In this document: one piece after another, positions 24,337 through 31,189 of the stretch
Layout of the letters: each line of letters starts with the position of its first letter
How positions within the stretch are numbered: position 1 is the first letter of the stretch
DNA from: an uncultured Oscillospiraceae bacterium
Lineage (GTDB): Bacteria > Bacillota > Clostridia > Oscillospirales > Ruminococcaceae
Direction: 5' to 3'
DNA length: 31,189 nt
Assembly (NCBI GenBank): GCA_934481355.1
Contig: CAKSPH010000030.1
Coordinates: 1-31,189, forward strand
Notes under the pieces: model-generated
Seen by the model: only the letters and a program-made list of their open reading frames with translations
What the model was told of the DNA's origin: nothing
Databases searched by the model: none
Translations under genes and position numbers: made by a program

Positions 24337-25173
24337 TCAGGCGTAGATAAGTCCGCCCAGATAGCTGAGCAGGACATACAGAAACGGCGCAGTTAAAATA
24401 ACGCTGTCAAATCGGTCAAGAACACCGCCGTGTCCGGGCATGATGTTTCCGAAATCCTTCACATTGTACTCGCGCTTGATTACGGAGGCTGAAAGATCTC
24501 CAACAACTCCGACAAGCGAGGCAATCATGGAAAACGGAACCAGAACAGCGTAACTCAACTGATGCTCCGTGAGAACAAAAGTATTGTAGATAAACACTGT
24601 TATCGCAGTAACTATGCCAACGGTCACCACTCCGCCCACAAGACCTTCAACAGTTTTCTTAGGGCTTATCAGCGGACAGAGCTTGTGTTTTCCAAGGAAC
24701 GTTCCAACAAAATATGCTCCGGAATCGCCGAACCACGCACAGAAAAGCACAAATAAAATCGTGAATATTCCGAGAGGTTTTCCGCACTCAGAATATCTCA
24801 GCAGAACCATTGAGCTGAGGGCAACAGGAAGAAGTCCACCTGCGGCACCGCACGCGAGAACCTGCTCAAATCTGACCATTTTGTGTGTTTTCAGCATAAT
24901 CAGCGCCATCACAAGGACATAGGTGAGCGCAGCAGGTACAGCAAGAAATTTCAGCGGCTGAATAATTATTATTATTGGGAAAACCGCTCCGAAAACAATC
25001 GACACCCATCGCAGGAGAGGGAATTTATCGCACTTGATAGCGCGGGTCAGCTCCCATACAGCCACGGCTGACAGGAATCCGATACCGGCGGTATATACGA
25101 ATACGTTATCCAAAAAAAGAATAGCTACTCCGATAACGATTCCGACGCCAGCGGAAATAAGCCTAACGCCCAT
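24337..25173 (-). CDS. cdsA: Phosphatidate cytidylyltransferase
   Basis: CdsA makes CDP-diacylglycerol from phosphatidic acid and CTP, the branch point of phospholipid synthesis, in the membrane. The 278-aa product has about eight hydrophobic segments and the family signature near its end: SVIKREYNVKDFG then MPGHGGVLDRFDS, with the conserved Asp and His residues. WFGDSGAYFVGTFLGKHKL and SPKKTVEG are also typical. GGAGAGG stands before the ATG. It follows uppS by 21 nt in the usual order. Confidence 0.95.
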   Translation of the reverse strand: MGVRLISAGVGIVIGVAILFLDNVFVYTAGIGFLSAVAVWELTRAIKCDKFPLLRWVSIVFGAVFPIIIIIQPLKFLAVPAALTYVLVMALIMLKTHKMVRFEQVLACGAAGGLLPVALSSMVLLRYSECGKPLGIFTILFVLFCAWFGDSGAYFVGTFLGKHKLCPLISPKKTVEGLVGGVVTVGIVTAITVFIYNTFVLTEHQLSYAVLVPFSMIASLVGVVGDLSASVIKREYNVKDFGNIMPGHGGVLDRFDSVILTAPFLYVLLSYLGGLIYA

Positions 25174-25194
25174 AAAATATCCTCTCCTCTGAAA

Positions 25195-25899
25195 TTACAC
25201 TCCGCCGAAGCGCCGATCCCGATCATTATATATCTGAATCGCGTATTCCAGATGTTTTTTTGTGAAATCAGGCCAGAGCACGTCCAAGAAAACGAACTCC
25301 GCATAGGCAGCCTGCCAAATCAAAAAATTCGACAGCCGCTGTTCTCCGCTGGGTCTGATTATCATATCAAGCGGTGGCATCTCAGCAGTATAGAGCAGCT
25401 TATCAATAGTATGCTCCGTAATCTGTTCGGGTTTAATCTCACCTGAGGCAGATTTTTGTGCCAGAATCCTAGCGGCACGTGTTATTTCATCACGGCCACC
25501 GTAATTCAGCGCAACACCAGCAATGAACCCAGTATTGTTCTCCGTTGACGACTGAATATCAAGCAGCTCGGCGGTGATATCCTCTGGAAGTCCGGTAATA
25601 TCTCCAAGGAATATAAATCTGATGTCCTCGCGGGCAGCAGCTCTGATATCCTTAATATACTGCCTAAGCAGGTTCATTATTCCATTGACCTCATCAGCCG
25701 GGCGTTTCCAGTTTTCGGTGGAAAATGCATAGAATGTAATGCACTTTATTCCAAGTTCCCTCGCCCAATTGATAGTCTTTTTAAAAACAGCAGCGCCCTG
25801 CTTGTGTCCGAAATTACGCGGAAGCCCTCGTTTTTTTGCCCATCTGCCGTTTCCGTCCATGATTATCCCGACGTGTGCGGGGACAGTATAATCTGCCAT
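25195..25899 (-). CDS. uppS: Undecaprenyl diphosphate synthase
   Basis: This cis-prenyltransferase builds the C55 lipid carrier for cell-wall synthesis from farnesyl and isopentenyl diphosphates. The 234-aa product carries HVGIIMDGNGRWA with the catalytic Asp, GHKQGA, the FYAFSTENWKRP motif, and RPSGEQRLSNFLIWQ with AYAEFVF near the C-terminus. All family motifs are intact. The ATG overlaps the frr stop by 1 nt (TGATG). Confidence 0.96.
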   Translation of the reverse strand: MADYTVPAHVGIIMDGNGRWAKKRGLPRNFGHKQGAAVFKKTINWARELGIKCITFYAFSTENWKRPADEVNGIMNLLRQYIKDIRAAAREDIRFIFLGDITGLPEDITAELLDIQSSTENNTGFIAGVALNYGGRDEITRAARILAQKSASGEIKPEQITEHTIDKLLYTAEMPPLDMIIRPSGEQRLSNFLIWQAAYAEFVFLDVLWPDFTKKHLEYAIQIYNDRDRRFGGV

Positions 25900-26453
25900 C
25901 AGATGGACATGATCTCCTTGTCCTTTTCAGCGCCTACCGCGTCAATGTTCTCAACATACTTATCGGTAAGCTTCTGAACGTTCTTCTCGGCTTCCTTCAT
26001 GTCATCCTCAGTGATCTCGTTGTTCTTTTTCTTCGCCTTGAGCTTGTCAATAGCGTCGCGGCGAACGTTGCGGACAGCAATCTTGCTCTCCTCGCAGATT
26101 TTGCTTACCTGCTTGCAGAGTTCCTTTCTGCGATCCTCGGTGAGCTGCGGAAATGCAATACGCAGTACTCTGCCGTCGTTTGTCGGATTAATTCCAAGGT
26201 CAGAAGCCTGAATAGCCTTTTCAATAGACTTCAGAGTTGAAGAGTCAAACGGCTGAACCACAAGGATTCTCGCTTCTGATACAGAGATGGAAGCCATCTG
26301 GTTTACAGGAGTCGGTGCTCCGTAGTAGTCAACAGTGATCCTGTCGAGGACAGCAGGGTTTGCACGGCCTGCACGGATAGTAGCAAGCTCGCTTTCAAGT
26401 GCTGCAACGCACTTACCCATCTTTTCCTTGGTTACATCGAGTATTTCTTTCAT
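25899..26453 (-). CDS. frr: Ribosome recycling factor
   Basis: RRF, with EF-G, splits the ribosome after termination. The 184-aa product is full length: a three-helix bundle with the N-terminal LESELATIRAGRANP, the hinge and small domain around YYGAPTPVNQMASISV and ARILVVQPFD, and the C-terminal helix with VRNVRRDAIDKLK. GAGGT stands 6-8 nt before the ATG. It follows pyrH by 21 nt and overlaps uppS. Confidence 0.97.
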   Translation of the reverse strand: MKEILDVTKEKMGKCVAALESELATIRAGRANPAVLDRITVDYYGAPTPVNQMASISVSEARILVVQPFDSSTLKSIEKAIQASDLGINPTNDGRVLRIAFPQLTEDRRKELCKQVSKICEESKIAVRNVRRDAIDKLKAKKKNNEITEDDMKEAEKNVQKLTDKYVENIDAVGAEKDKEIMSI

Positions 26454-26474
26454 TTTGGCACCTCTTTCGTGTAA

Positions 26475-27203
26475 TTACTGTGGCTTATGCTTGGTTACAA
26501 GTGTTCCGACAGTCTTGCCCATTACGGCGTCAAAGATATTGTCAGGACGATTCAGATCAAAAACAATTATAGGAATGTTATTCTCAGTGCATATAGCAGC
26601 AGCAGCGCTGTCCATAACCTGAAGCTTCTTTACAAGTATATCATGATGTGTAATAACATCATACTTTACTGCGTCAGGGAACTTCTTAGGATCCTTGTCA
26701 TAAATGCCGTCAACCATTGTAGCCTTAAGAAGCATATCGGCATTCAGCTCAGCCGCACGGAGAGCCGCCGCACTATCTGTTGAGAAGAACGGATTGCCAG
26801 TTCCACAGCCAAATATAACTACTCTGCCCTTTTCAAGGTGGCGGATAGCCTTACCGAGGATAAACGGCTCAGCGACCTGCTGCATTGTAATGGCTGTCTG
26901 CACTCTTACAGCGCAGCCCTGCTTTTCCAACACATCAGCAACCGCCAGAGCATTCATAGCAGTTGCAAGCATTCCGATGTGATCGGCTCTTGCCCTGTCC
27001 ATGCCTTCGGAACTTCTTCCGCGCCAGAAATTTCCGCCTCCGACAACTATTCCAATCTCTGCACCTGCGTCAACGCACTTCTTGATGCTGCGGCAGATAT
27101 TCTCAATAGTGGGGATATCAAGTCCGCTCCCCTTGTCTCCGGAAAGCGCTTCGCCGCTTAACTTGAGAAGTACGCGCTTGTACTTCGGAGCTTCTGTTTC
27201 CAT
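26475..27203 (-). CDS. pyrH: UMP kinase
   Basis: PyrH phosphorylates UMP to UDP and belongs to the amino-acid-kinase fold. The 242-aa product shows [48 protein letters not shown], and [19 protein letters not shown], then [16 protein letters not shown] 27203 has GGAGG 7 nt upstream; the frame to 27236 adds eleven residues without support. It lies 57 nt after hom. The usual upstream neighbours rpsB and tsf are not here; hom takes their place. Confidence 0.96.
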   Translation of the reverse strand: METEAPKYKRVLLKLSGEALSGDKGSGLDIPTIENICRSIKKCVDAGAEIGIVVGGGNFWRGRSSEGMDRARADHIGMLATAMNALAVADVLEKQGCAVRVQTAITMQQVAEPFILGKAIRHLEKGRVVIFGCGTGNPFFSTDSAAALRAAELNADMLLKATMVDGIYDKDPKKFPDAVKYDVITHHDILVKKLQVMDSAAAAICTENNIPIIVFDLNRPDNIFDAVMGKTVGTLVTKHKPQ

Positions 27204-27260
27204 TATATTTCCTCCAAAAATAAGTCTAGCACCCATATTTCGGGCGAACAGTCAGCAGAA

Positions 27261-28502
27261 TCAGTAATCCAGAACACGAATTCTGCCAAGCACCTCTGCA
27301 CCGTCGGAAACCTTCTCCATCGCAGAAACGGTATCCTTCTCCGACATGATATCAGTGAGGAAAGCAAGCTCGTTCTGAGGCTGGTTCTTCCTGGAAAGAT
27401 ATGTTACCTCGCCGAACAGTGCCTTTATGACAGCTTTGGTCACCTCGACATTCTTGGAGGCAAGCCTGATGTAGCTTGCGCTCTTGAATGTGCTGAAATC
27501 ATTGATGAAATCCTGCTTACTGTCAACCCATGTAAGAGACTTGCTGGTGCCGGAATGCTTAACTGCGGATACAATGTCAGCAACCACTGCGCTGGCGGTA
27601 GGGAGCTTTCCAGCGCCCTTTCCGTAGAATACAACATCGCCTGTTGCATCGCCGCGTACAAGTATGGCATTGAATACGTCGTTTACGCCTGCGAGCTGGC
27701 TTTCGTCTCTGATAACTGCCGGGAATACGCCGATGGAAATCTTTCCGGCATCTTCGCGCTTTGCGCAGCCGATAAGCTTTATCTTGCAGTCTGCACTGTC
27801 GCAGTATGCAACATCTTCAAGTGTGATCTTTGTAATGCCCTCTGTGTGAACGCTCTCGGGGTAAACGTGCTTTCCAAAAGCAAGAGAAGCCAGAATACAG
27901 ATTTTGCGGCAGGCGTCGTGGCCGTCAACGTCAGCGGATGGGTTACGCTCTGCATAACCAAGCTCCTGAGCGATCTTAAGGGCTTTTTCAAAGTCCATGC
28001 CGTCGCGGATCATCTTGGTAAGTATAAAGTTTGTGGTACCGTTCAGGATACCTGCGATCTCGTCGATCTCATTAGCGGAGAGGCAGGCGTGAAGCGGCTT
28101 GATTATGGGGATACCGCCGCCAACGCTCGCTTCAAAGAAGAAGTTTACATTCTTCTCCTTGGCAATGGCGAGAAGTTCCGCGCCCTTGGCTGCAACGAGT
28201 TCCTTGTTTGAGGTAACAACGCTCTTGCCAGCTTCCAGGGAGGACTTAACGAAATCATAGGAGGGCTTCAGTCCGCCTATGACCTCGGCAACGACAGTGA
28301 CTTCAGGGTCGTTAAGGATAATGTTAAAGTCCTTTACGAACTTATCCTTGTAAGGGCTGTCATTGAAATCACGGACGTCAAGGATGTACTTGATATCCAT
28401 TTCCTGTCCTGCTTTTTTCTCAAGGCTCTCTTTATTTTTATAGAAAACCTCGACTGTACCTGAGCCGACAACGCCGTAACCCAGAACCGCGATCTTAGCC
28501 AT
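27261..28502 (-). CDS. hom: Homoserine dehydrogenase
   Basis: Hom reduces aspartate semialdehyde to homoserine, the branch towards threonine and methionine. The 413-aa product has an N-terminal NAD(P) site AVLGYGVVGSGTV, the dimer/catalytic signature with ILNGTTNFILTKM, GYAERNPSADVDGHDA with substrate-binding acids, and a C-terminal ACT-like domain (about 335-413), a likely site of feedback by threonine. I chose ATG 28502, with AGGAAG 6 nt upstream; the frame to 28631 runs through the leader. It stands first in the run leading to polC, behind a long leader that contains MITE-like copy B. Confidence 0.95.
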   Translation of the reverse strand: MAKIAVLGYGVVGSGTVEVFYKNKESLEKKAGQEMDIKYILDVRDFNDSPYKDKFVKDFNIILNDPEVTVVAEVIGGLKPSYDFVKSSLEAGKSVVTSNKELVAAKGAELLAIAKEKNVNFFFEASVGGGIPIIKPLHACLSANEIDEIAGILNGTTNFILTKMIRDGMDFEKALKIAQELGYAERNPSADVDGHDACRKICILASLAFGKHVYPESVHTEGITKITLEDVAYCDSADCKIKLIGCAKREDAGKISIGVFPAVIRDESQLAGVNDVFNAILVRGDATGDVVFYGKGAGKLPTASAVVADIVSAVKHSGTSKSLTWVDSKQDFINDFSTFKSASYIRLASKNVEVTKAVIKALFGEVTYLSRKNQPQNELAFLTDIMSEKDTVSAMEKVSDGAEVLGRIRVLDY

Positions 28503-28902
28503 AATCAACTTCCTTTCGATATGCGGCACGCTCACCGCACGAGCGTCACGGCGGGCGGTCTGACAAGGCTGACAGGTTGACCCGCTGAGCGCTCTATATT
28601 TTGTTCTGTTTAAAGAGGAGCCGTCTGCCATTGCTCTGTACCAGCCTGACGCAAACGCGCTCGGCGAGGTATACCGAATGAATTAGGCACGGCTATACTC
28701 TTTTGGTAACCTCTATAAACCGGGACACGAGCAGATTATGCGCATGACCTATATCGGATGCCAGGCGTCAAACCGCAGCGTTTTCCGCAATAGGCGGATA
28801 ATGCGTTTACTCGACGTATTTCAAGATTGTACAACGTAGCAGATGATATATATCATAGAAATCTGCCGTGAAGGAGTATTTTAGAGGTTACCTTTTATTA
28901 TC
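28503..28902 (-). promoter_or_regulatory. Predicted 400-nt leader of hom, containing the repeat
   Basis: If the promoter at 28909-28937 drives hom, the transcript starts near 28902 and has a 400-nt leader. Its first part is almost all MITE-like copy B. The rest (28503-28704) is GC-rich, with ACGCTC/GAGCGT (28528-28533, 28541-28546) close to the ribosome site and a tandem CTGACAAGG/CTGACAGG. I recognise no known riboswitch or T-box, and no regulatory peptide with Thr/Met-rich codons. Confidence 0.4.
28705..28892. mobile_element. 188-bp MITE-like repeat, copy B
   Basis: The ends GGTAACCTCTA (28705-28715) and TAGAGGTTACC (28882-28892) are perfect 11-bp inverted repeats, flanked on both sides by TTTT. 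Inside are short palindromes, ATGCGCAT (28738-28745) and ATGATATATATCAT (28843-28856), the second enclosed by GCAGAT/ATCTGC. No open frame long enough for a transposase exists, so it would depend on an enzyme supplied in trans. Its left 33 nt match copy A at 20982-21027 in 30 positions. It lies in the hom leader, between promoter and gene. Confidence 0.7.
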
Positions 28903-28908
28903 CATAAT

Positions 28909-28937
28909 ATTATAGCACATTAACTCAATTATTGCAA
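28909..28937 (-). promoter_or_regulatory. Promoter upstream of hom
   Basis: On the minus strand TTGCAA (28932-28937), a 17-nt spacer and a perfect TATAAT (28909-28914) with an extended TGC motif. It lies just after the aldo/keto reductase stop and outside the repeat. Confidence 0.65.
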
Positions 28938-28973
28938 GTAGTTTTTTTAATGCCGTGAAGAAATATACGAAAA

Positions 28974-29969
28974 TTATTCTGCAAGAACAGATTCAATAGC
29001 TTGCAGTTCTTCCTGAGTGAAATCAAGCTTTTCAACAGCGGCTGCGTTTTCGATTATCTGCTGCGGACGGGATGCCCCGATAAGTACTGTTGTGACCTTT
29101 CCCTCACGCAGGCACCATGAAATAGCCATCTGGGACAGCTTCTGACCTCTGGCAGCGGCAATATCGTTGAGCTTTCTTATTTTGGACAGCCTTTCATTGT
29201 TTACTTCACTGCCTATCAATGTTCTGCCCTTTCCGATTCTTGAATCTTCAGGTATTTCTTTCAGGTATCTGTCAGTCAGGAGTCCCTGATAAAGCGGCTG
29301 GAATATCGCAAGTCCAACACCCTGAGCTTTGGCGAAATCACGCAGCCCATCGCTTTCTATCCAGCGGTTGAACATAGAATAACTTGGCTGATTTACAACA
29401 AATGGAGTCCGCAGCTCTCGGAATATCTTCATGATCTCCGCGGTCTGCTCCTTATTGTAATTGGATATGCCGACATACAGAGCCTTGCCCTGTTTCACCG
29501 CGTTGTCGAGAGCCAGCGCCGTTTCCTCCAGAGGAGTATTGGGGTCAAAAACATGATGATAGTAAATATCAACGTAATCAAGCTTCATGCGCTTCAGTGA
29601 CTGGTCGAGGGACGCAGTCAGGTATTTTCGGGAGCCGTTCCTGTCACCGTAGGGACCGTCCCACATCTCATATCCGGCCTTGGTGGAAATTATAAGCTCG
29701 TCCCTATACGGACGCAGTCCACGGTCAAGTATCTTCCCGAGGTTTTCCTCTGCCGAGCCGTTGTAGGGATTTCCATAGTTATTTGCAGCGTCGATGTGTG
29801 TTATTCCGAGGTCAAAGGCAGTGCGCACCATTGCCTCCATGTTATCAAAGCTGTCTTTATAGCCGAAATTCTGCCATATCCCTAGGGAAATTGCCGGCAG
29901 TTTCAAGCCGCTGTTTCCGCAGCGGTTATAAATCATTTTTTCATATCTTTGTTCGTTAGGTGTATACAT
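28974..29969 (-). CDS. Aldo/keto reductase, YghZ/Gpr-like
   Basis: This 331-aa NADPH-dependent reductase of the AKR superfamily resembles YghZ (L-glyceraldehyde 3-phosphate reductase) and the Kv-beta-like group. The catalytic tetrad is visible as D60 (THIDAANNYG), Y65, K97 (STKAGY) and H139 (DIYYHHVFD). VVNQPSYSMFNR, GLAIFQPLYQGLLT and the cofactor-binding end VLIGASRPQQIIEN complete the barrel. GGAGG is 6 nt before ATG 29969. It has its own promoter (29994-30022); no convincing terminator follows it. The physiological substrate is not evident; detoxification of reactive aldehydes is a family role. Confidence 0.93.
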   Translation of the reverse strand: MYTPNEQRYEKMIYNRCGNSGLKLPAISLGIWQNFGYKDSFDNMEAMVRTAFDLGITHIDAANNYGNPYNGSAEENLGKILDRGLRPYRDELIISTKAGYEMWDGPYGDRNGSRKYLTASLDQSLKRMKLDYVDIYYHHVFDPNTPLEETALALDNAVKQGKALYVGISNYNKEQTAEIMKIFRELRTPFVVNQPSYSMFNRWIESDGLRDFAKAQGVGLAIFQPLYQGLLTDRYLKEIPEDSRIGKGRTLIGSEVNNERLSKIRKLNDIAAARGQKLSQMAISWCLREGKVTTVLIGASRPQQIIENAAAVEKLDFTQEELQAIESVLAE

Positions 29970-29993
29970 TGCGTTCCTCCGTTGTTTTTTATC

Positions 29994-30022
29994 AGTATAG
30001 CATATAAAAGTGAAAAATACAA
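29994..30022 (-). promoter_or_regulatory. Promoter of the aldo/keto reductase gene
   Basis: On the minus strand TTGTAT (30017-30022), a 17-nt spacer and TATACT (29994-29999) with an extended TGC motif, about 25 nt before the ATG. Confidence 0.6.
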
Positions 30023-30034
30023 GTGCAGAACATG

Positions 30035-30060
30035 AAAAAACATTCTGCCGTTTCAGGCAG
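30035..30060 (-). terminator. Terminator after the small 61-aa gene
   Basis: CTGCC/GGCAG (30045-30049, 30056-30060) closes a 6-nt loop; on the minus strand TTTTTT (30035-30040) follows. It stands 12 nt beyond the stop of the small gene and before the reductase promoter. Confidence 0.6.
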
Positions 30061-30072
30061 GGAATTTACAGG

Positions 30073-30258
30073 TCATGCCTTTTCCAGTTCGTTTTCGCGG
30101 CAGTAGTATATCGCCGCCATTCCGCCGAAATCGCCCTCGTCGTCGCCGGTGTCTGTGTCAATAACATAGGTCGTTTCCCCGCCGGCTCCGCTTATATCGG
30201 AGATGGTTCCTATAACTCCGGTATTTTTGATCCTTACCGTGTCATCTAACTTAAACAT
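30073..30258 (-). CDS. Small SH3/KOW-like protein of unknown function (61 aa)
   Basis: The 61-residue acidic product begins MFKLDDTVRIKNTGVIGTISDI, a beta-strand pattern with a Gly turn as in KOW or SH3-like small barrels, and ends CRENELEKA. There is no signal peptide or membrane segment. GGAGG is about 7 nt before the ATG at 30258, inside the 3' end of the ThuA-like gene, which ends 3 nt upstream. A terminator follows at 30035-30060, so it is the last gene of its operon. The good ribosome site and operon position support a real gene; no function can be given. Confidence 0.65.
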   Translation of the reverse strand: MFKLDDTVRIKNTGVIGTISDISGAGGETTYVIDTDTGDDEGDFGGMAAIYYCRENELEKA

Positions 30259-30261
30259 TTT

Positions 30262-30975
30262 TTATACCTCCAACGATGCAGGATTTGTGCATTCTATCTG
30301 CTTAGCGTTTTGTGCCGGCTTTGCCCAGTGCACTGCGTTTCTGATTATTCTGAGGACGTTTTTGTCCTTGAATGTCGGGTACTCTTCGTGTCCCGGCTGA
30401 AAATAGAATATCTTCCCGGCTCCACGGCGGTATGTCACGCCGCTCCGGAACACCTCACCGCCGGAAAACCAGCCCATAAATACAACCTCGTCAGGAGCAG
30501 GAATATCGAATGGCTCGCCGTACATTTCCTCCCTGGCAAGTTCAAAATGCTCCGGTATCCCCTGAGCTATCGGGTGGGATGGTGTCACCGTCCAGAGCCT
30601 CTCGCGGTCTCCGTGCCGCCATTTCAGGTTGCAGGAAGTCCCGCAGAGCTGTCTGAAAACCTTACTGTGGTGCGCTGAGTGAAGTCCGATGAATCCCATT
30701 CCGGCATTTATTCTGCGGCAGACACGGGAAGCGGTTTCGTCCGTTACCTCTCCGTGAGCCATGTGTCCCCACCATATAAGGACATCTGTATTCTCCAGAG
30801 CCTCCTCGCTCAAGCCCTGCTCCGGATCGTCAAGACCGGCGAGTCTGACTATCAGTTCTTCGTCCTGCATAAGATAGCCGCCTATCGCTGCATGGATTCC
30901 CTGCGGGTACAGAGCGGCGACCTCTGGCTGGCATTTTTCGTGCCGGAATTCATTCCATATAAGTACGTTTATCAC
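30262..30975 (-). CDS. ThuA-like domain protein
   Basis: The 237-aa product is a single-domain ThuA-like protein of the class I glutamine-amidotransferase-like fold. It shows [52 protein letters not shown] and [13 protein letters not shown]. ThuA homologues occur in trehalose and other sugar-oxidation pathways, and some act on keto-glycosides, but the exact reaction here is unknown. The start is GTG (30975), 1 nt after the stop of the isomerase-like gene (TAA-A-GTG), with AGAGGTG as ribosome site. ThuA-like genes often accompany sugar isomerase/epimerase genes, which fits. Confidence 0.88.
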   Translation of the reverse strand: MINVLIWNEFRHEKCQPEVAALYPQGIHAAIGGYLMQDEELIVRLAGLDDPEQGLSEEALENTDVLIWWGHMAHGEVTDETASRVCRRINAGMGFIGLHSAHHSKVFRQLCGTSCNLKWRHGDRERLWTVTPSHPIAQGIPEHFELAREEMYGEPFDIPAPDEVVFMGWFSGGEVFRSGVTYRRGAGKIFYFQPGHEEYPTFKDKNVLRIIRNAVHWAKPAQNAKQIECTNPASLEV

Positions 30976-30976
30976 T

Positions 30977-31189
30977 TTACACCTCTGAAAGCCAGTGCTT
31001 TACATTTTCAATTGAGCGGCGCATATATTCAGTCTGATCAACTGCACCGAAGTGTTCTACTGAAAAATCGCCGTTGTAACCATCTTTCACAAGCTTTTTT
31101 ACCAGAGCCTCTATGCCGATATAGCCGCTTCCGACTTCACATGGATACATCATTTCACCGGAAGTATCCGATTTCCCATTGCCGTTTTC
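30977..31189 (-). CDS. Sugar phosphate isomerase/epimerase-like protein, C-terminal part
   Basis: The gene runs off the right edge; only the last 70 residues and the stop are in the window. The tail contains [20 protein letters not shown], then [16 protein letters not shown] and [10 protein letters not shown], the closing beta-alpha units of the xylose-isomerase-like TIM barrel (AP endonuclease 2 family) with the conserved Glu/His metal region in SVEHF. Paired with the ThuA-like gene it suggests a sugar or polyol oxidation pathway. The substrate cannot be told from this fragment. Confidence 0.8.
   Translation of the reverse strand, partial: ENGNGKSDTSGEMMYPCEVGSGYIGIEALVKKLVKDGYNGDFSVEHFGAVDQTEYMRRSIENVKHWLSEV

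Noticed and set aside
28565..28685. Plus-strand frame ending near 28685 that could be the tail of a decayed gene
   Set aside because: Only about 38 codons, with no start or ribosome site and no recognisable family. It lies in the hom leader and may be open by chance.

Overview
The window looks like chromosome of a Gram-positive anaerobe of the class Clostridia, most likely Oscillospirales and close to Ruminococcus. The evidence is a Gram-positive PolC, a short HisG with separate HisZ, the order hom-pyrH-frr-uppS-cdsA-dxr-rseP-ispG-polC, GGAGG-type ribosome sites, and a XerC/D-like recombinase of a type I associate with this order. The genus is an inference.

Positions 1-1200 (plus strand) are accessory DNA. 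They hold a long inverted repeat followed by a nic-like motif (possible oriT of a mobilizable element), three small unknown genes separated by hairpins, and on the minus strand a compact small RNA with a perfect TTGACA-17-TATAAT promoter and its own terminator. A tyrosine recombinase gene (1407-2450) follows, ending at a bidirectional terminator.

From 2505 to the right edge every protein gene I call with confidence is on the minus strand, so transcription runs right to left. In transcription order these are: a sugar isomerase-like gene (cut by the window), a ThuA-like gene and a small protein gene; an aldo/keto reductase; hom, then pyrH, frr, uppS, cdsA, dxr, rseP, ispG and polC; the histidine cluster hisZ-G-D-B-nudix-H-A-F-DUF4253, then hisI-Ham1-like-hisE-sigma-like/membrane protein from a second promoter; fba; and a two-gene heterodimeric ABC exporter. 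hisC and a histinidol-phosphate phosphatase gene are not in the window.

The least expected structure is a repeat pair. A 188-bp element in the hom leader and a 46-bp element at the ispG-polC junction share 11-bp perfect terminal inverted repeats, 30 of 33 bases at one end, and 4-bp direct repeats at their borders. The short copy looks like an internal deletion derivative of the long one, in the opposite orientation. This suggests a miniature inverted-repeat element (MITE). One copy supplies the last codons and stop of ispG; the other sits between a good promoter and hom.

Other points of interest are the small RNA, a sigma-like protein with a C-terminal membrane anchor at the end of the his cluster, and an unexplained plus-strand promoter with a near-leaderless 25-codon frame between the exporter and fba.
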